A stretch of 64,000 nt of DNA from Corynebacterium glaucum. GTDB lineage: Bacteria > Actinomycetota > Actinomycetes > Mycobacteriales > Mycobacteriaceae. The stretch spans positions 806,001-870,000 of the forward strand of contig NZ_CP019688.1 of the NCBI RefSeq assembly GCF_002287505.1. Direction: 5' to 3'. The notes under the pieces were generated by a model. It made no database searches. It was not told where the DNA came from and was given only the letters and a program-made list of their open reading frames with translations. Numbering within the stretch: position 1 is the stretch's first letter; each line of letters opens with the position of its first letter. Of the stretch, positions 7,487 to 16,850 are shown one piece after another. The translations under genes and the position numbers were made by a program.

Positions 7487-8788
7487 ATGAAGGGAGCAGA
7501 GGTGGGCCAGCAAATTGCACCGGAGCAAATTGCCGCGATCGATGCGGCGCACATCTGGCACCCTTACGCCGAGCCAGGACTTTTCACCTACCCCGTCGCA
7601 TCAACGGGTGGTGCGTACCTCACGCTCGAAGATGGACGCACGCTTATCGACGCCATGAGTTCCTGGTGGGCCGCCATCCACGGGCATGGCCACCCTCGCC
7701 TGGTCGACGCGGCGAAGGCGCAGATCGACCGAATGAGCCACGTGATGTTCGGCGGGCTCACCCACGCACCTGCAGCCCGGCTCACGCAGCAGCTGCTCAA
7801 GCTCACCGGCGGTCACTTCAACCAAGTCTTCTATTCCGATTCTGGATCGGTCGCGGTCGAAGTTGCGATGAAGATGGCGCTTCAATACGCGCGCGGCACC
7901 GGTCATCCGGAACGCACGAAGTTCCTCACCTGGCGCTCGGGCTATCACGGCGACACGTTCGCCACCATGAGCGTGTGCGATCCCAACGGTGGCATGCACG
8001 CGTTTTGGGGCTCGGCGCTGCAATCACAGGTGTTCGCGCCGGCGCCGCCGGTCACGGGGGCGTCGACAAGCAAGCGAAGCTCCTACCTTGAGGAGTTCGC
8101 ATCGCTGATCACCGACGAAATCGCGGCGGTGATCATCGAACCGGTCGTGCAGGGCGCAGGTGGCATGCGGTTCCACGACCCCGAGCTCGTGCAGGGGCTT
8201 CGCGAGCTTTGCGACGGCGCCGGGTTGCCGCTCATCGCCGATGAAATCGCGACCGGTTTCGGACGCACTGGGAAATTGTTCACCACGGTGTCGAATGGGG
8301 TTGTGCCCGATATTTTATGCGTGGGCAAGGCGCTGACCGGCGGGTTCACCACGCAGGCTGCAACCCTGGCTACGGAGAGGATTGCGGCGGGGATGCAGCC
8401 CCGAGCGCTCATGCATGGTCCGACATTCATGGCGAACCCGCTCGCGTGCGCGGTGGCGGCAGAGTCGCTCGCGATGATTGCAGAGGGCGAGTGGGAGCAG
8501 CAGGTAGCGGCGATCGAGCGGGGTCTCGAGCGGGGGCTGGGGCAGCTGCGCGGTGCGCCGGGGGTTGCCGATGTTCGTGTGCTCGGGGCGATCGGCGTTG
8601 TTGAAATGGACCGTGACGTGCCGATGCGCGAAACCACCGAGGCCGCGATGGCACGGGGCGTGTGGATCCGTCCTTTTGGGCGGCTGATTTACACCATGCC
8701 GCCGTATATCTGTACCGAGGATGAAGTAGCGAAGATTTGTGGCGGCATCGCGGCAGCGGTGGACGCAGCGGGAAGGGTTGAAGCATGA
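7487..8788 (+). CDS. bioA: Adenosylmethionine-8-amino-7-oxononanoate aminotransferase
   Basis: BioA (433 aa) uses S-adenosylmethionine as amino donor to convert KAPA to DAPA, the third step of the biotin ring pathway. It is a class III PLP aminotransferase: the substrate-binding IWHPYAEP is at 23-30, the cofactor Asp in ADEIATGFG near 252, and the PLP lysine K281 in CVGKALTGG. The length is normal. The BioQ-type palindrome directly upstream indicates repression when biotin is plentiful. bioD follows with a 4-base overlap. bioB and bioF are not in the window, as expected in corynebacteria, where the pathway is split or partial. Confidence 0.96.
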   Translation: MKGAEVGQQIAPEQIAAIDAAHIWHPYAEPGLFTYPVASTGGAYLTLEDGRTLIDAMSSWWAAIHGHGHPRLVDAAKAQIDRMSHVMFGGLTHAPAARLTQQLLKLTGGHFNQVFYSDSGSVAVEVAMKMALQYARGTGHPERTKFLTWRSGYHGDTFATMSVCDPNGGMHAFWGSALQSQVFAPAPPVTGASTSKRSSYLEEFASLITDEIAAVIIEPVVQGAGGMRFHDPELVQGLRELCDGAGLPLIADEIATGFGRTGKLFTTVSNGVVPDILCVGKALTGGFTTQAATLATERIAAGMQPRALMHGPTFMANPLACAVAAESLAMIAEGEWEQQVAAIERGLERGLGQLRGAPGVADVRVLGAIGVVEMDRDVPMRETTEAAMARGVWIRPFGRLIYTMPPYICTEDEVAKICGGIAAAVDAAGRVEA

Positions 8789-9459
8789 TCATCTGCGTCA
8801 CCGGAACGAACACCGATGTGGGAAAAACCATTGCCACTGCGGCGCTGGCCAACGTCATCGACCAGGCTGGCTACAACGTCATCGCGGCGAAACCCGTGCA
8901 AACCGGCACCACGACCGATCCAGGCGATGCTGCCACCGTGACCAGGCTAACCGGGTTGCCTACTGTGCAGGGATGGGGTTTCCCCGAGCCCCTGGCACCG
9001 AACCTTGCAGCGCGCCGAGCAGGGGAGCAGGCACCGTCGTTAAGGGAAGTCGTTCAGTGGGTGCGAGATCTCGATGCACCCGATCGCACGGTGCTCGTTG
9101 AAGGAGCCGGTGGTCTGCTGGTACGCATCGGGGATGATTACTCGCTTGCCGACGTCGCCGTGGAGCTCGACGCACCGCTAGTGGTGGTGACCTCGCTGGG
9201 GTTGGGCAGCTTGAACCTCGCGGAGCTTACGTGTGTGCATGCCCGTCAGCGAGGGCTGGATGTTCTGGGGTTGGTCGGCGGGGCAATGCCCGCTGAGCCC
9301 GACCTGGCCACCGCGCTCAATGTTGAAGAGCTGCCACGCGTGACCGGGGTGCCGTACCTCGGCTCACTTCCGGCAGGTGCGGGCAAACTTAGCCCTAAGG
9401 ACTTTGCAGCGATGGCACAAGAGGTACTCGGACCACACGCCCGCAGGTTCACCCCGTAG
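8785..9459 (+). CDS. bioD: Dethiobiotin synthase
   Basis: BioD (224 aa) closes the ureido ring of DAPA with CO2 and ATP to form dethiobiotin. The P-loop TGTNTDVGKT is at residues 6-15, the DAPA-contact motif AAKPVQTG follows near residue 32, and EGAGGLLV carries the conserved acidic/glycine loop. The ATG overlaps the bioA stop (ATGA), so the two are translationally coupled in a bioAD operon under the BioQ-type operator. It ends five bases before a convergent gene. Confidence 0.95.
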   Translation: MIICVTGTNTDVGKTIATAALANVIDQAGYNVIAAKPVQTGTTTDPGDAATVTRLTGLPTVQGWGFPEPLAPNLAARRAGEQAPSLREVVQWVRDLDAPDRTVLVEGAGGLLVRIGDDYSLADVAVELDAPLVVVTSLGLGSLNLAELTCVHARQRGLDVLGLVGGAMPAEPDLATALNVEELPRVTGVPYLGSLPAGAGKLSPKDFAAMAQEVLGPHARRFTP

Positions 9460-9464
9460 CCCGA

Positions 9465-10928
9465 TCACGCCCGCTTCGGCGGCAATGCCTGCGGCGTTCT
9501 GTTCTGGCCGGGGTAAGTGCGTTTTGGTACGAACTTCAACGGGTGCGACCAGGCATGGACCGAGCCCCCTCTGGTGAGGATGACGTAGTCGCCGATCCCA
9601 AATTCCGGTTCGAGTTCTTCGGTGATCCGGGAGAACGGCTCCGGTGCTCCCTCAAGCGGTTCAACGGTGACAATCCACGGGTAGGAATCCTCAATCGCCA
9701 CGACAGTGTGGATGCCGCCGCCGTTGTCCTCCCCGGTAAGCCGCAATGATTGATGGACGAAGTCGTTCCACCTTTCCCATTCCCTCAGTCGGGCCTGCGG
9801 CCGCTCCATGAGCAGTAGCCCGAGGAAGAAGATGACTGTCGCAACTAAGACCAGCCACCACTCGCCGAACGAGACATACATGAGTGTGGTGCTGCCGATG
9901 AACGCCAGAGGTGCCCACGCCCACGCGTGCGGGGTTCGTTGTTGCAACATGCGTGCAAAGCCGAAGGCCACGAGGACTCCAGCGATTGCGGGAATGAGGC
10001 CGTAGACTCCTCCGCGCGGTTGATCTTCAGCTCCAAGTTCAGTGATCGCGCGAATGATCATGCATATGGCAAGGGCACTGCAGAGTGCGTAGTACCCAGC
10101 CGAGATCTGAAACCTGACGTCTTCAAGTAATTGCAGGTTCACCAGTTCCGAGCTGTGCGGCGAGGCTGACAAGTATGAGGCGTGCCGGCGCAGCTCAGGC
10201 AATTGCCCTTTGAGTTCTGTTGCGGTGGGGGAGTCGATGACCCGCTCGTGCAGCTCGCGCAGCGTCTCTTCAAGCTCCGCGATCTTCAGCAACGCGGCAT
10301 TACGTCTCGCCCTCTCTTCAAGCCGCTCTACAGTCTCCGCTTCCCGCAGCACGCGTCGATAGATATCGTCTTCCCACGAGGACAGCTTGCGCTTACGTGC
10401 GTCGTCACGTTTGTACTGGCGCCGGGCCGTCTCGCATGCTTGCTTAATTTTGCGTTCTCTGAGCAAAAGTTCAATAGAGTACCAACTAGTGTCGCCAAAC
10501 TTGTTTCCAAGCTCACGATTGTTGTCCACCGGCTCTACGCGGAATTCCGACGGAGACTCGAGCAAGTCGAAGTACGCGTCCCAGAATGCGGGGGTGCTGA
10601 TCGGCGTTTCCCCCGTGCTCAGCTTCTCGACGATCGATGCAGCTACCGTGGCTGCATCGCCGCCAATTTGGCGCAGAGCGTCGAGCACCTGCTCGCGCCG
10701 TCGAGAAACTTCGTCAGCGGAGCGTTGCTGATCGAACTCCTTCGGTGTGGGGTACAAAAACATCCGGTGCAAACTGACGGTCACCACCTCATTGATCGCC
10801 CACGGCGCGGTATTGCCCGGCGACAGGGTCTGATCCACTCGACGGAGGTTCTCTAGCGCGTCTGGGTTGCTTTCAATCTCGCCGAGCAACGCTTCAAGCG
10901 TTTGGAGTTCAGTTAGCCAAAAACCCAC
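9465..10928 (-). CDS. Orphan membrane protein with long N-terminal helical domain
   Basis: Not recognised (487 aa). Residues 1-265 are hydrophilic and strongly helical, with a charged coiled-coil-like stretch (KRDDARKRKLSSWEDDIYRR, then EELEETLRELHERV-type heptads). Four hydrophobic segments follow between about 275 and 385, then a soluble tail with a small beta-rich module (HTVVAIEDSYPWIVTVEPLE; FGIGDYVILTRGG) and a basic end. The GTG at 10928 has no clear ribosome site, so the start could be off. No operon partner: it is convergent to bioD and separated by 91 bases from the tetR gene, which is on the same strand. Confidence 0.6.
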   Translation of the reverse strand: MGFWLTELQTLEALLGEIESNPDALENLRRVDQTLSPGNTAPWAINEVVTVSLHRMFLYPTPKEFDQQRSADEVSRRREQVLDALRQIGGDAATVAASIVEKLSTGETPISTPAFWDAYFDLLESPSEFRVEPVDNNRELGNKFGDTSWYSIELLLRERKIKQACETARRQYKRDDARKRKLSSWEDDIYRRVLREAETVERLEERARRNAALLKIAELEETLRELHERVIDSPTATELKGQLPELRRHASYLSASPHSSELVNLQLLEDVRFQISAGYYALCSALAICMIIRAITELGAEDQPRGGVYGLIPAIAGVLVAFGFARMLQQRTPHAWAWAPLAFIGSTTLMYVSFGEWWLVLVATVIFFLGLLLMERPQARLREWERWNDFVHQSLRLTGEDNGGGIHTVVAIEDSYPWIVTVEPLEGAPEPFSRITEELEPEFGIGDYVILTRGGSVHAWSHPLKFVPKRTYPGQNRTPQALPPKRA

Positions 10929-11019
10929 AGGAGGTGTCCTTTCAATCTCAGCGGATGCCGCTGTCGGGCATGCGGCCCATAGCCCGCGCTCTGCAAGGAA
11001 AAGGGAACGTCAAGCGGCG

Positions 11020-11607
11020 CTAGCGCACGTCGCGAAGCACCTCGAATGCCCGCCGCACGAGGGCGCACCCTTCGTCAGGGTCCCGTGGCTGCGGGAGCGC
11101 AAGGTATGTCTTGACTGCTGTGGCGCCCGCGACACCGTACGCGCTGAGCAGCACCTCGGCGTCGAAACGTGTGGCGCCAGGGATGCGCCCGCGCATACTG
11201 GTAACCAGCGGCTCGGCCAGCTCGTTCATGGCCTCCTCCTTCGGGGGAGCCTTGGATTCGGAGCGGGTGCGGTCACCGATGAGCACCAGCGTGGAGGCGG
11301 AATAGAGCTCGAAGCCGTCTTCGTTGAGTGCGTCGATCAAGATGGCTTCCATCGCTTCCGCTGCGGAAAATTCCGCGGGCATCGCGGCGAGCTGGTCAGC
11401 AATGGTGACAAATACCTTGCGCAGGAACTCCACGAGCGCCTCGTCAATGTCCGCGAAGTAGTTGTGAAACGTGCGCGCGGACACACCCGCGCGCTCGGAC
11501 ACCCGCGCGACGGTGACCGCGTCCGTACCCTCCTCGATCAGCAGTGTCGCAGCCGCCTCCGAGATGGCGCAGCGGGTCGCAGCCTTCTTCTCTTCGCGCA
11601 GGCTCAT
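11020..11607 (-). CDS. TetR-family repressor of the mmpL operon
   Basis: A 195-residue TetR regulator with the N-terminal HTH in residues 20-62 (DAVTVARVSERAGVSARTFH then NYFADIDEAL). The C-terminal ligand domain is generic. It lies three bases after the mmpL stop on the same strand, so it is probably the second gene of that operon and represses it through the nested palindromes at 13969-14006. The likely inducer is a substrate of the exporter. Confidence 0.85.
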   Translation of the reverse strand: MSLREEKKAATRCAISEAAATLLIEEGTDAVTVARVSERAGVSARTFHNYFADIDEALVEFLRKVFVTIADQLAAMPAEFSAAEAMEAILIDALNEDGFELYSASTLVLIGDRTRSESKAPPKEEAMNELAEPLVTSMRGRIPGATRFDAEVLLSAYGVAGATAVKTYLALPQPRDPDEGCALVRRAFEVLRDVR

Positions 11608-11610
11608 GAC

Positions 11611-13968
11611 CTATACCCTAACCGGCTGCTGTTCCTGCGAGTACACGCGGTGGAGCTTCTCGCCCTCGATATCCAGGTTCGGCAGCGCTTTGTCCAACCA
11701 GCGCGGGATCTTCCAGGCGCGGTCGCCGAGCAGGTACATCGCCGCCGGAATCAGGGTCATGCGGACCACGAAGGCGTCGATAAGCACACCTGCGGCGAGC
11801 GCGAAGCCCATGGCCTTAATGAACGGTTCGTCGATGAGCACGAACGCCGCAAACACCGAGATCATGATTAGCGCGGCCGCGGTGACCACGCGAGCACCGT
11901 GCTTGTAGCCGTTGGCAACGGCGTTGCCAGCGGTCTTGCCTCGGGAGACGTAGCCCTCGCGCATACGGGTGACCAGGAACACCTGGTAGTCCATGGCCAG
12001 ACCGAAGGTGAGGCCTATGAGCATGATGGGCAGGAAGGATAGCAACGGCTGCGGATCCTCAATGAGTCCGAACATGCCCTCCTGGAAGATGGCCACGGTC
12101 ACGCCGAAGGTCGCCGCCATGGACAGACCGAAGCCGAGCGCGGCGATCAGCGGCACCCAAATGGAACGGAACACCAGCATGAGCACGATGAACGCAAGTC
12201 CCAGCACGATGGCGATGTAAGGCACGAGCACGTCGGAGAGCATCTGCGAGATGTCGTCGAAGATCAGCGTGATGCCGGTGATGCCGAACGTGGCGCCGGT
12301 TTCGTCCTCGAACGGCTGCTTGAACTCGCGCAGGCGTTCCAGGGTGTCGGTGGTGGCCTGGTCGGTGGCACCAGAGTCCGGGGTGATCAGTACCTGGGCA
12401 GCGTCGAGGTTGTCGGTGGTCTGCACGATCTGGGCGTTGACCACGCCTTCAGTGCCAGCAAAGTCCTGCAGTAGCGACTGGTAGGCGCCCATTCGGTCCT
12501 GCTCCGCGACGTTGGCGGTATCCACATAGGCGATCATGGGGGCGTTGCGGCCGGGGCCGAAGGCGTCGTCGATAAGCTCATAGGCTTCGCGCTGCGGGGA
12601 GCCGAGCTTCGCGGTGCCGTCCGTCGGCATGGCCAGGCGCAGGTTGGCGGCGGGGATGGCGAGGATGCCGAGCAGTACCACCCCTGCGATGAGGTTGAGC
12701 CAGGGGCGGGAGCGGATCTGGCGCGCCCACAGAAGGCCCATGGTCGGTTTCTCGTCCTCCGGGTCCGGCACCTTCGGGCCGGGGATGCGGATCGCGAATG
12801 CGCGGGTGCCCAGCAGGCCGAGCAATGACGGCAGGAACGTCAAAGCCACCAGCACCGCTATGGCGACAGTCGCAGCTGCGGCGAGCGCCATGGTGGTGAG
12901 GAACGGGATACGGATAATTGACAGAGCAGCAAGCGCGATTAACACGGTCGTGCCTGCGAAGACGACAGATCCGCCAGCGGTGCCCAGCGCCAAGCCCATC
13001 GCGTGCGCGCGCTTAGCCTTGTCCATCTTCTTCAGTTCCTGCGCCAGCTCCTTCGGCGTTAGGTCATTGAGGCCAGACGAGGAGATCAGCTCGTTCCGGA
13101 AGCGCGCCACGATGAACAGGGAGTAGTCGATGCCCACTGCAAGACCGATCATGGATGCGAGCATCGGCGTCATGTCAGAAATCGAATCCGTGAACAGGGT
13201 GCCCAGTTGGATGCCGAGGATACCCACGCCGACACCGATAACGGCACTGATCAGTGGCAGGCCGGCCGCGACGAGGGAACCGAATGTCACCAACAGAACA
13301 AGTGCAGCGACGGCCAAGCCGATCAGTTCGGAGGTGCCGTCCATCTCTACTGCGCTGGTGAATGCGTTGCCGTTGTACTTCACCGTGAGGTCAGTGTTGT
13401 CGTAGCGTTCGAGGATGCTCTCCACCTCGTCGAGCGTCTCCGCCGGAATGTCCATTACGGTGTCATCGGTGAATGTGACACTGACGGTGCCGGTAGTTTC
13501 GTCCGGGCTCAGCGGCGACAGCGCCGCGAGGTCCGCCTCGATCTGCTCTTGCGGCATGCCCTGGGCAGCCTTGGCCTCGCCCATTTGTTGAGCCATCCCA
13601 CCGGCGGCGAGCACCGGGTTGACAATCGCCTCGGGTTCACGGAAATCGCCGGTGGCCTTGAGCTCGTCGAGCATCGCATCAACCTCGGCCATCACCTCTG
13701 GGTCCTTCAGCGTTGTGCCCTCCGGCGCCTTGATCACGATGGTGCCGGAAGGCACGCTCATAGCGTCTTCGTCGGTGCCGAAGCGCTCATTCATCTCCTC
13801 CTGCGTGACAGTGGAGTCCATGTCAGGCATGGAAAATGTGGGGCTGGGGGATGTTGCAAAGTTCGCGGCGCCGAAACCGAGGGCACCCAAGAGGATGAGC
13901 CAGACGACTAAGAACGGCCAGACTTTTTTGTATGACCAGCTGCCTAGACGGTAGAGGAATTCAGACAT
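11611..13968 (-). CDS. MmpL-family RND exporter
   Basis: A 785-residue membrane transporter with the RND/MMPL layout: one N-terminal helix (residues 15-40), a large extracytoplasmic domain, a block of about five helices, then the same pattern repeated. Family landmarks are the GLAVGIDYSLFIVARFRNE and GLTFGLAMDYQVFLVTRMRE stretches, whose Asp-Tyr pairs carry protons. Relatives in this order export trehalose monomycolate and other lipids, or drugs. The ATG at 13968 is chosen because TACACT lies 7 bases upstream (leaderless); an ATG six codons earlier lies within the operator. Co-transcribed with tetR, so lipid or drug export induced by its substrate is the likely logic. Two copies of CGTCGATAAGC lie inside. 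Confidence 0.88.
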   Translation of the reverse strand: MSEFLYRLGSWSYKKVWPFLVVWLILLGALGFGAANFATSPSPTFSMPDMDSTVTQEEMNERFGTDEDAMSVPSGTIVIKAPEGTTLKDPEVMAEVDAMLDELKATGDFREPEAIVNPVLAAGGMAQQMGEAKAAQGMPQEQIEADLAALSPLSPDETTGTVSVTFTDDTVMDIPAETLDEVESILERYDNTDLTVKYNGNAFTSAVEMDGTSELIGLAVAALVLLVTFGSLVAAGLPLISAVIGVGVGILGIQLGTLFTDSISDMTPMLASMIGLAVGIDYSLFIVARFRNELISSSGLNDLTPKELAQELKKMDKAKRAHAMGLALGTAGGSVVFAGTTVLIALAALSIIRIPFLTTMALAAAATVAIAVLVALTFLPSLLGLLGTRAFAIRIPGPKVPDPEDEKPTMGLLWARQIRSRPWLNLIAGVVLLGILAIPAANLRLAMPTDGTAKLGSPQREAYELIDDAFGPGRNAPMIAYVDTANVAEQDRMGAYQSLLQDFAGTEGVVNAQIVQTTDNLDAAQVLITPDSGATDQATTDTLERLREFKQPFEDETGATFGITGITLIFDDISQMLSDVLVPYIAIVLGLAFIVLMLVFRSIWVPLIAALGFGLSMAATFGVTVAIFQEGMFGLIEDPQPLLSFLPIMLIGLTFGLAMDYQVFLVTRMREGYVSRGKTAGNAVANGYKHGARVVTAAALIMISVFAAFVLIDEPFIKAMGFALAAGVLIDAFVVRMTLIPAAMYLLGDRAWKIPRWLDKALPNLDIEGEKLHRVYSQEQQPVRV

Positions 13969-14006
13969 GTTGCACAGTGTATGCAAAGTTGCAGACAGTG
14001 TGCAAC
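13969..14006 (-). promoter_or_regulatory. Nested palindromic operator at the mmpL-tetR promoter
   Basis: Outer arms GTTGCACAGTGT (13969-13980) and ACAGTGTGCAAC (13995-14006) are inverted with one mismatch. Inside sits a second palindrome, TGCAA-AG-TTGCA (13982-13993). On the minus strand a TACACT -10 overlaps the inner arm and is followed after 7 bases by the ATG. Confidence 0.65.
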
Positions 14007-14050
14007 ATTTAAGCCTCCGCGGAACTCCGCGGCGGCGGCCGGAGCGGCAT

Positions 14051-15685
14051 CTAGTCGGCGACCAGCGGCTCCATGGTCAGCTCGGGGTGCTCCTTCTCCA
14101 CGAACGCGAGCTTCCACTTGTCGCCGAAGAGGGCAATGAGCTCGCCATCGGAGCGGGTGAAGATCTCCACGCCGCGCTGGCGGCCCAGCTCCGGCGCCGA
14201 GGCCTCGTCGGTGCGGCGTGCCACGGAGTAGGGGATTGCCTCCGTGACCGTCTCCACGTTGTACTCCAGCTCCATGCGCGCCTGCATGACCTCGAACTGC
14301 ATCGGGCCGACCGCGGCCATGACCGGCACGGCATCACCGCGGGTGTCGTTGCGCAGAATCTGCACCACGCCCTCAGCGTCGAGCTGGTCAAGACCCTTGC
14401 GGAACTGCTTGTACTTGCCCAAGCTCTTCGCCCGCAGGGTGCGGAAGTGCTCCGGCGCGAACTGCGGCATCGGCGGGAATTGCACCTTCTTGCCGGCGTA
14501 GATCGTGTCGCCCGGCGCAAGCGCGCCCGCGTTGACTAGGCCGATGATGTCACCCGGGTAGGCCGTCTCCACTGTGTCGCGGGAGCGACCGAACACGGTC
14601 AGCGCGTATTTCGTCGAAAAGCTGCGGCCCGACTGCGCGTGCGTGACTTGCATGCCGCGGTCGAACTCGCCGGAGACCACTCGCATAAACGCCAGGGTGT
14701 CGCGGTGGTTGCGGTCCATACCCGCCTGCACTTTGAACACCACCCCAGAAAAGTCACTGTCCAGCGGTCGGTTCGCATCCATTGCGCTTGTCGACGCCTC
14801 GACTGCCGCCGGATCCGCCTCACGGCCCTCTGGTGCCGGCGCGATGGCGCACAGCGTGTCCAGGATCTGGTGCACGCCGAAGTTGAGCATCGCGGACGCG
14901 AAAATGATCGGCGAGGTCACGCACTGCTCGAACAGCGCCTGGTCGTGGACGGCCCCGTCTGCGGCGAGCAGCTCTGCTTCTTCAACTGCTGTCTCCCAGG
15001 CATCCCCTTCCTTTTCGGCCGCTTCAGTGGGCGAAAAGTGCTCCTCGGGCGCGATGGTGGAACCACCCGCGGTGCGCACGAAGTGGACGTAGTGGTCGAC
15101 CTCGCCGTCGCCATTGACACGGGCGAGGCCGCGGAAGTCGCCCGCGTCGCCGACTGGCCAGTACAGCGGCGTGGGCTGCAGGTCGATCTCGGTAACAATC
15201 TCGTCGACTAGCTCGAGCGGCTCGCGGCCGATGCGGTCCCACTTGTTGATCACGGTGACAATCGGCAACCCGCGCGCCTTGCACACGCGGAACAGCTTCA
15301 GCGTCTGCGGCTCGAGGCCCTTTGCGGCGTCGATGAGCATCACCGCGGCGTCGACCGCCGAGAGCACGCGGTACGTGTCCTCGGAGAAGTCGGCGTGGCC
15401 AGGGGTGTCCACGAGGTTGATCACGAACGGCTCGCCCTCGTGAGACTCGGGTGCGTACTCGAACTGCAGCGCGGACGACGCGACCGAAATGCCGCGTTCT
15501 TTTTCCATCTCCATCCAGTCCGACACCGTCGACTTGCGGCCCGCCTTGCCGTGCACCGCGCCGGCCTCAGAAATCATGTGCGCATGCAGCGCCAAAGCCT
15601 CTGTCAGCGTCGACTTACCGGCGTCCGGGTGGGCGATAACGGCGAATGTGCGACGGCGAGCGGCTTCGGCGAGGGTGGCGGTCAT
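14051..15685 (-). CDS. prfC: Peptide chain release factor 3
   Basis: RF3 (544 aa) is the translational GTPase that recycles RF1/RF2 from the ribosome after termination. G1 is AHPDAGKST at 18-26, the switch region follows with KERGISVASSALQFEY, G3 is DTPGHADFSEDTYR, and G4 is NKWDR. C-terminal domains II and III are present at full length. It starts 29 bases from the divergent flavin reductase gene, so both promoters are packed into a very short interval. Confidence 0.95.
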   Translation of the reverse strand: MTATLAEAARRRTFAVIAHPDAGKSTLTEALALHAHMISEAGAVHGKAGRKSTVSDWMEMEKERGISVASSALQFEYAPESHEGEPFVINLVDTPGHADFSEDTYRVLSAVDAAVMLIDAAKGLEPQTLKLFRVCKARGLPIVTVINKWDRIGREPLELVDEIVTEIDLQPTPLYWPVGDAGDFRGLARVNGDGEVDHYVHFVRTAGGSTIAPEEHFSPTEAAEKEGDAWETAVEEAELLAADGAVHDQALFEQCVTSPIIFASAMLNFGVHQILDTLCAIAPAPEGREADPAAVEASTSAMDANRPLDSDFSGVVFKVQAGMDRNHRDTLAFMRVVSGEFDRGMQVTHAQSGRSFSTKYALTVFGRSRDTVETAYPGDIIGLVNAGALAPGDTIYAGKKVQFPPMPQFAPEHFRTLRAKSLGKYKQFRKGLDQLDAEGVVQILRNDTRGDAVPVMAAVGPMQFEVMQARMELEYNVETVTEAIPYSVARRTDEASAPELGRQRGVEIFTRSDGELIALFGDKWKLAFVEKEHPELTMEPLVAD

Positions 15686-15714
15686 AACTAGCAGATTCTA
15701 GGTACTATCTCCGC

Positions 15715-16254
15715 ATGGCAACAATTGGCATCATCCTTGGTTCCGTCCGTGAAGGCCGCGCCGGCGAGCAGATCGCCCACTGGGTGCTCGAGAGCGCGCA
15801 GGCCCGCGGCGACCATGACTACCGGCTCATCGACCTCGCGGACTTCGACGTCCCCCACCTCGTGTCCACCACGCCGCCCGGAGCGGCGAACAAGCAGTAC
15901 GACGATGAAGCGGTGACCCGCTGGTCTGAGGCCATCGACGCCTGCGACGGATACGTCTTCATCACCCCCGAGTACAACCGCTCGGTGCCCGGCACCATGA
16001 AAAACGCCTTCGATTCGCTCGGCCCGGAATGGCTGGGCAAGCCGGTCGGCTTCGTCGGCTACGGCTTCGACACCGGCATCCGCGCCGTCGAGCACTGGCG
16101 GGTCATCGTCTCCAACTTCTCCATGTTCGACATCCGCAATCAGGTTTCACTTTCGCTTATCGACGACATGTCGGACGCCACCTTTGCCCCACGCGAGCAG
16201 AAGCAAAACGACCTCGACCGGATGCTCAGCGACCTGGCGGGGCAGCTGGACTAG
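15715..16254 (+). CDS. NADPH-dependent FMN reductase family protein
   Basis: A 179-residue flavodoxin-like oxidoreductase. The FMN phosphate loop GSVREGRAG is at 9-17, and the second FMN contact PEYNRSVPGTMKNAFD, diagnostic of the NADPH-dependent FMN/quinone/azo reductase family, lies near residue 83. It reduces flavins, quinones or azo compounds with NAD(P)H in the cytosol. It ends overlapping the convergent hypothetical gene by four bases. One CGTCGATAAGC word occurs inside (reading LIDD). Confidence 0.85.
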   Translation: MATIGIILGSVREGRAGEQIAHWVLESAQARGDHDYRLIDLADFDVPHLVSTTPPGAANKQYDDEAVTRWSEAIDACDGYVFITPEYNRSVPGTMKNAFDSLGPEWLGKPVGFVGYGFDTGIRAVEHWRVIVSNFSMFDIRNQVSLSLIDDMSDATFAPREQKQNDLDRMLSDLAGQLD

Positions 16255-16832
16255 TCCGCGAGCGGAAGCTCGAACACGACCCCCGTGCACTCGATGCGAC
16301 CGGTGTGCTTGCCGTTCCAGCTAGGGGAGAACCCGACTTCCTCTAGCGCTTCGAAGACCTCTCGGCCGATTTCTGCGTCCGACTCCGAGCCCGGATTGTC
16401 GAGCGAGCTGAAACCGAAGTAGAGCTCCCCGATGTGGATCACCGTATCCACGTCCTGCGAGGTGCAGTAGGCGTAGCCTTTGTGGCCTGCTTCCTGGGCC
16501 TTCTCAGCGCCGTCTTCGGCTGCTTCTTTCTTGTCGTATCCCTCGTCGAATGAAAAGGAGAGATCGCGCTTCGCGAGCGCTTCCCGCAGATTCTCCATAC
16601 GCTGCGCGTCCTCTGACGCCTTCGGGATCACGCGGGCATACTCTTCTCGAACCTCCTCGACAAGTGCCTCTGGGTCGGAGATCGGCTCGTCATCGTCCTC
16701 AACCCACGTGGTGATCTCATCGATGCTCCACCCGTGGCAGAGCATCAGGGAAATACTGCTGGAGGTCTCCGCGGATTCGTAGAGGCCGTCCGCGGGAGGG
16801 AACTTGCTGTCGATCATGGCGTGGTAGGGCAT
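16251..16832 (-). CDS. Hypothetical acidic protein (possibly DUF6891)
   Basis: A 193-residue, very acidic cytosolic protein. Visible parts: a helical N-terminal half rich in Glu/Asp (SDPEALVEEVREEYARVIPK), a GYAYCTSQDVDTVI strand, YFGFSSLD, and a C-terminal FSPSWNGKHTGRIECTGVVF module that looks like a small beta-sheet. The layout recalls DUF6891-type proteins, but I cannot confirm it. No enzyme motif is visible. Convergent with the flavin reductase gene; upstream pth is on the same strand. Confidence 0.6.
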   Translation of the reverse strand: MPYHAMIDSKFPPADGLYESAETSSSISLMLCHGWSIDEITTWVEDDDEPISDPEALVEEVREEYARVIPKASEDAQRMENLREALAKRDLSFSFDEGYDKKEAAEDGAEKAQEAGHKGYAYCTSQDVDTVIHIGELYFGFSSLDNPGSESDAEIGREVFEALEEVGFSPSWNGKHTGRIECTGVVFELPLAD

Positions 16833-16850
16833 AGCGACATGGTAACAAGA

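Noticed and set aside
10867..11871. Plus-strand open frame opposite the TetR gene
   Set aside because: Composition (Arg/His/Gly-rich, no motif) and the intact TetR on the other strand show it is a shadow.
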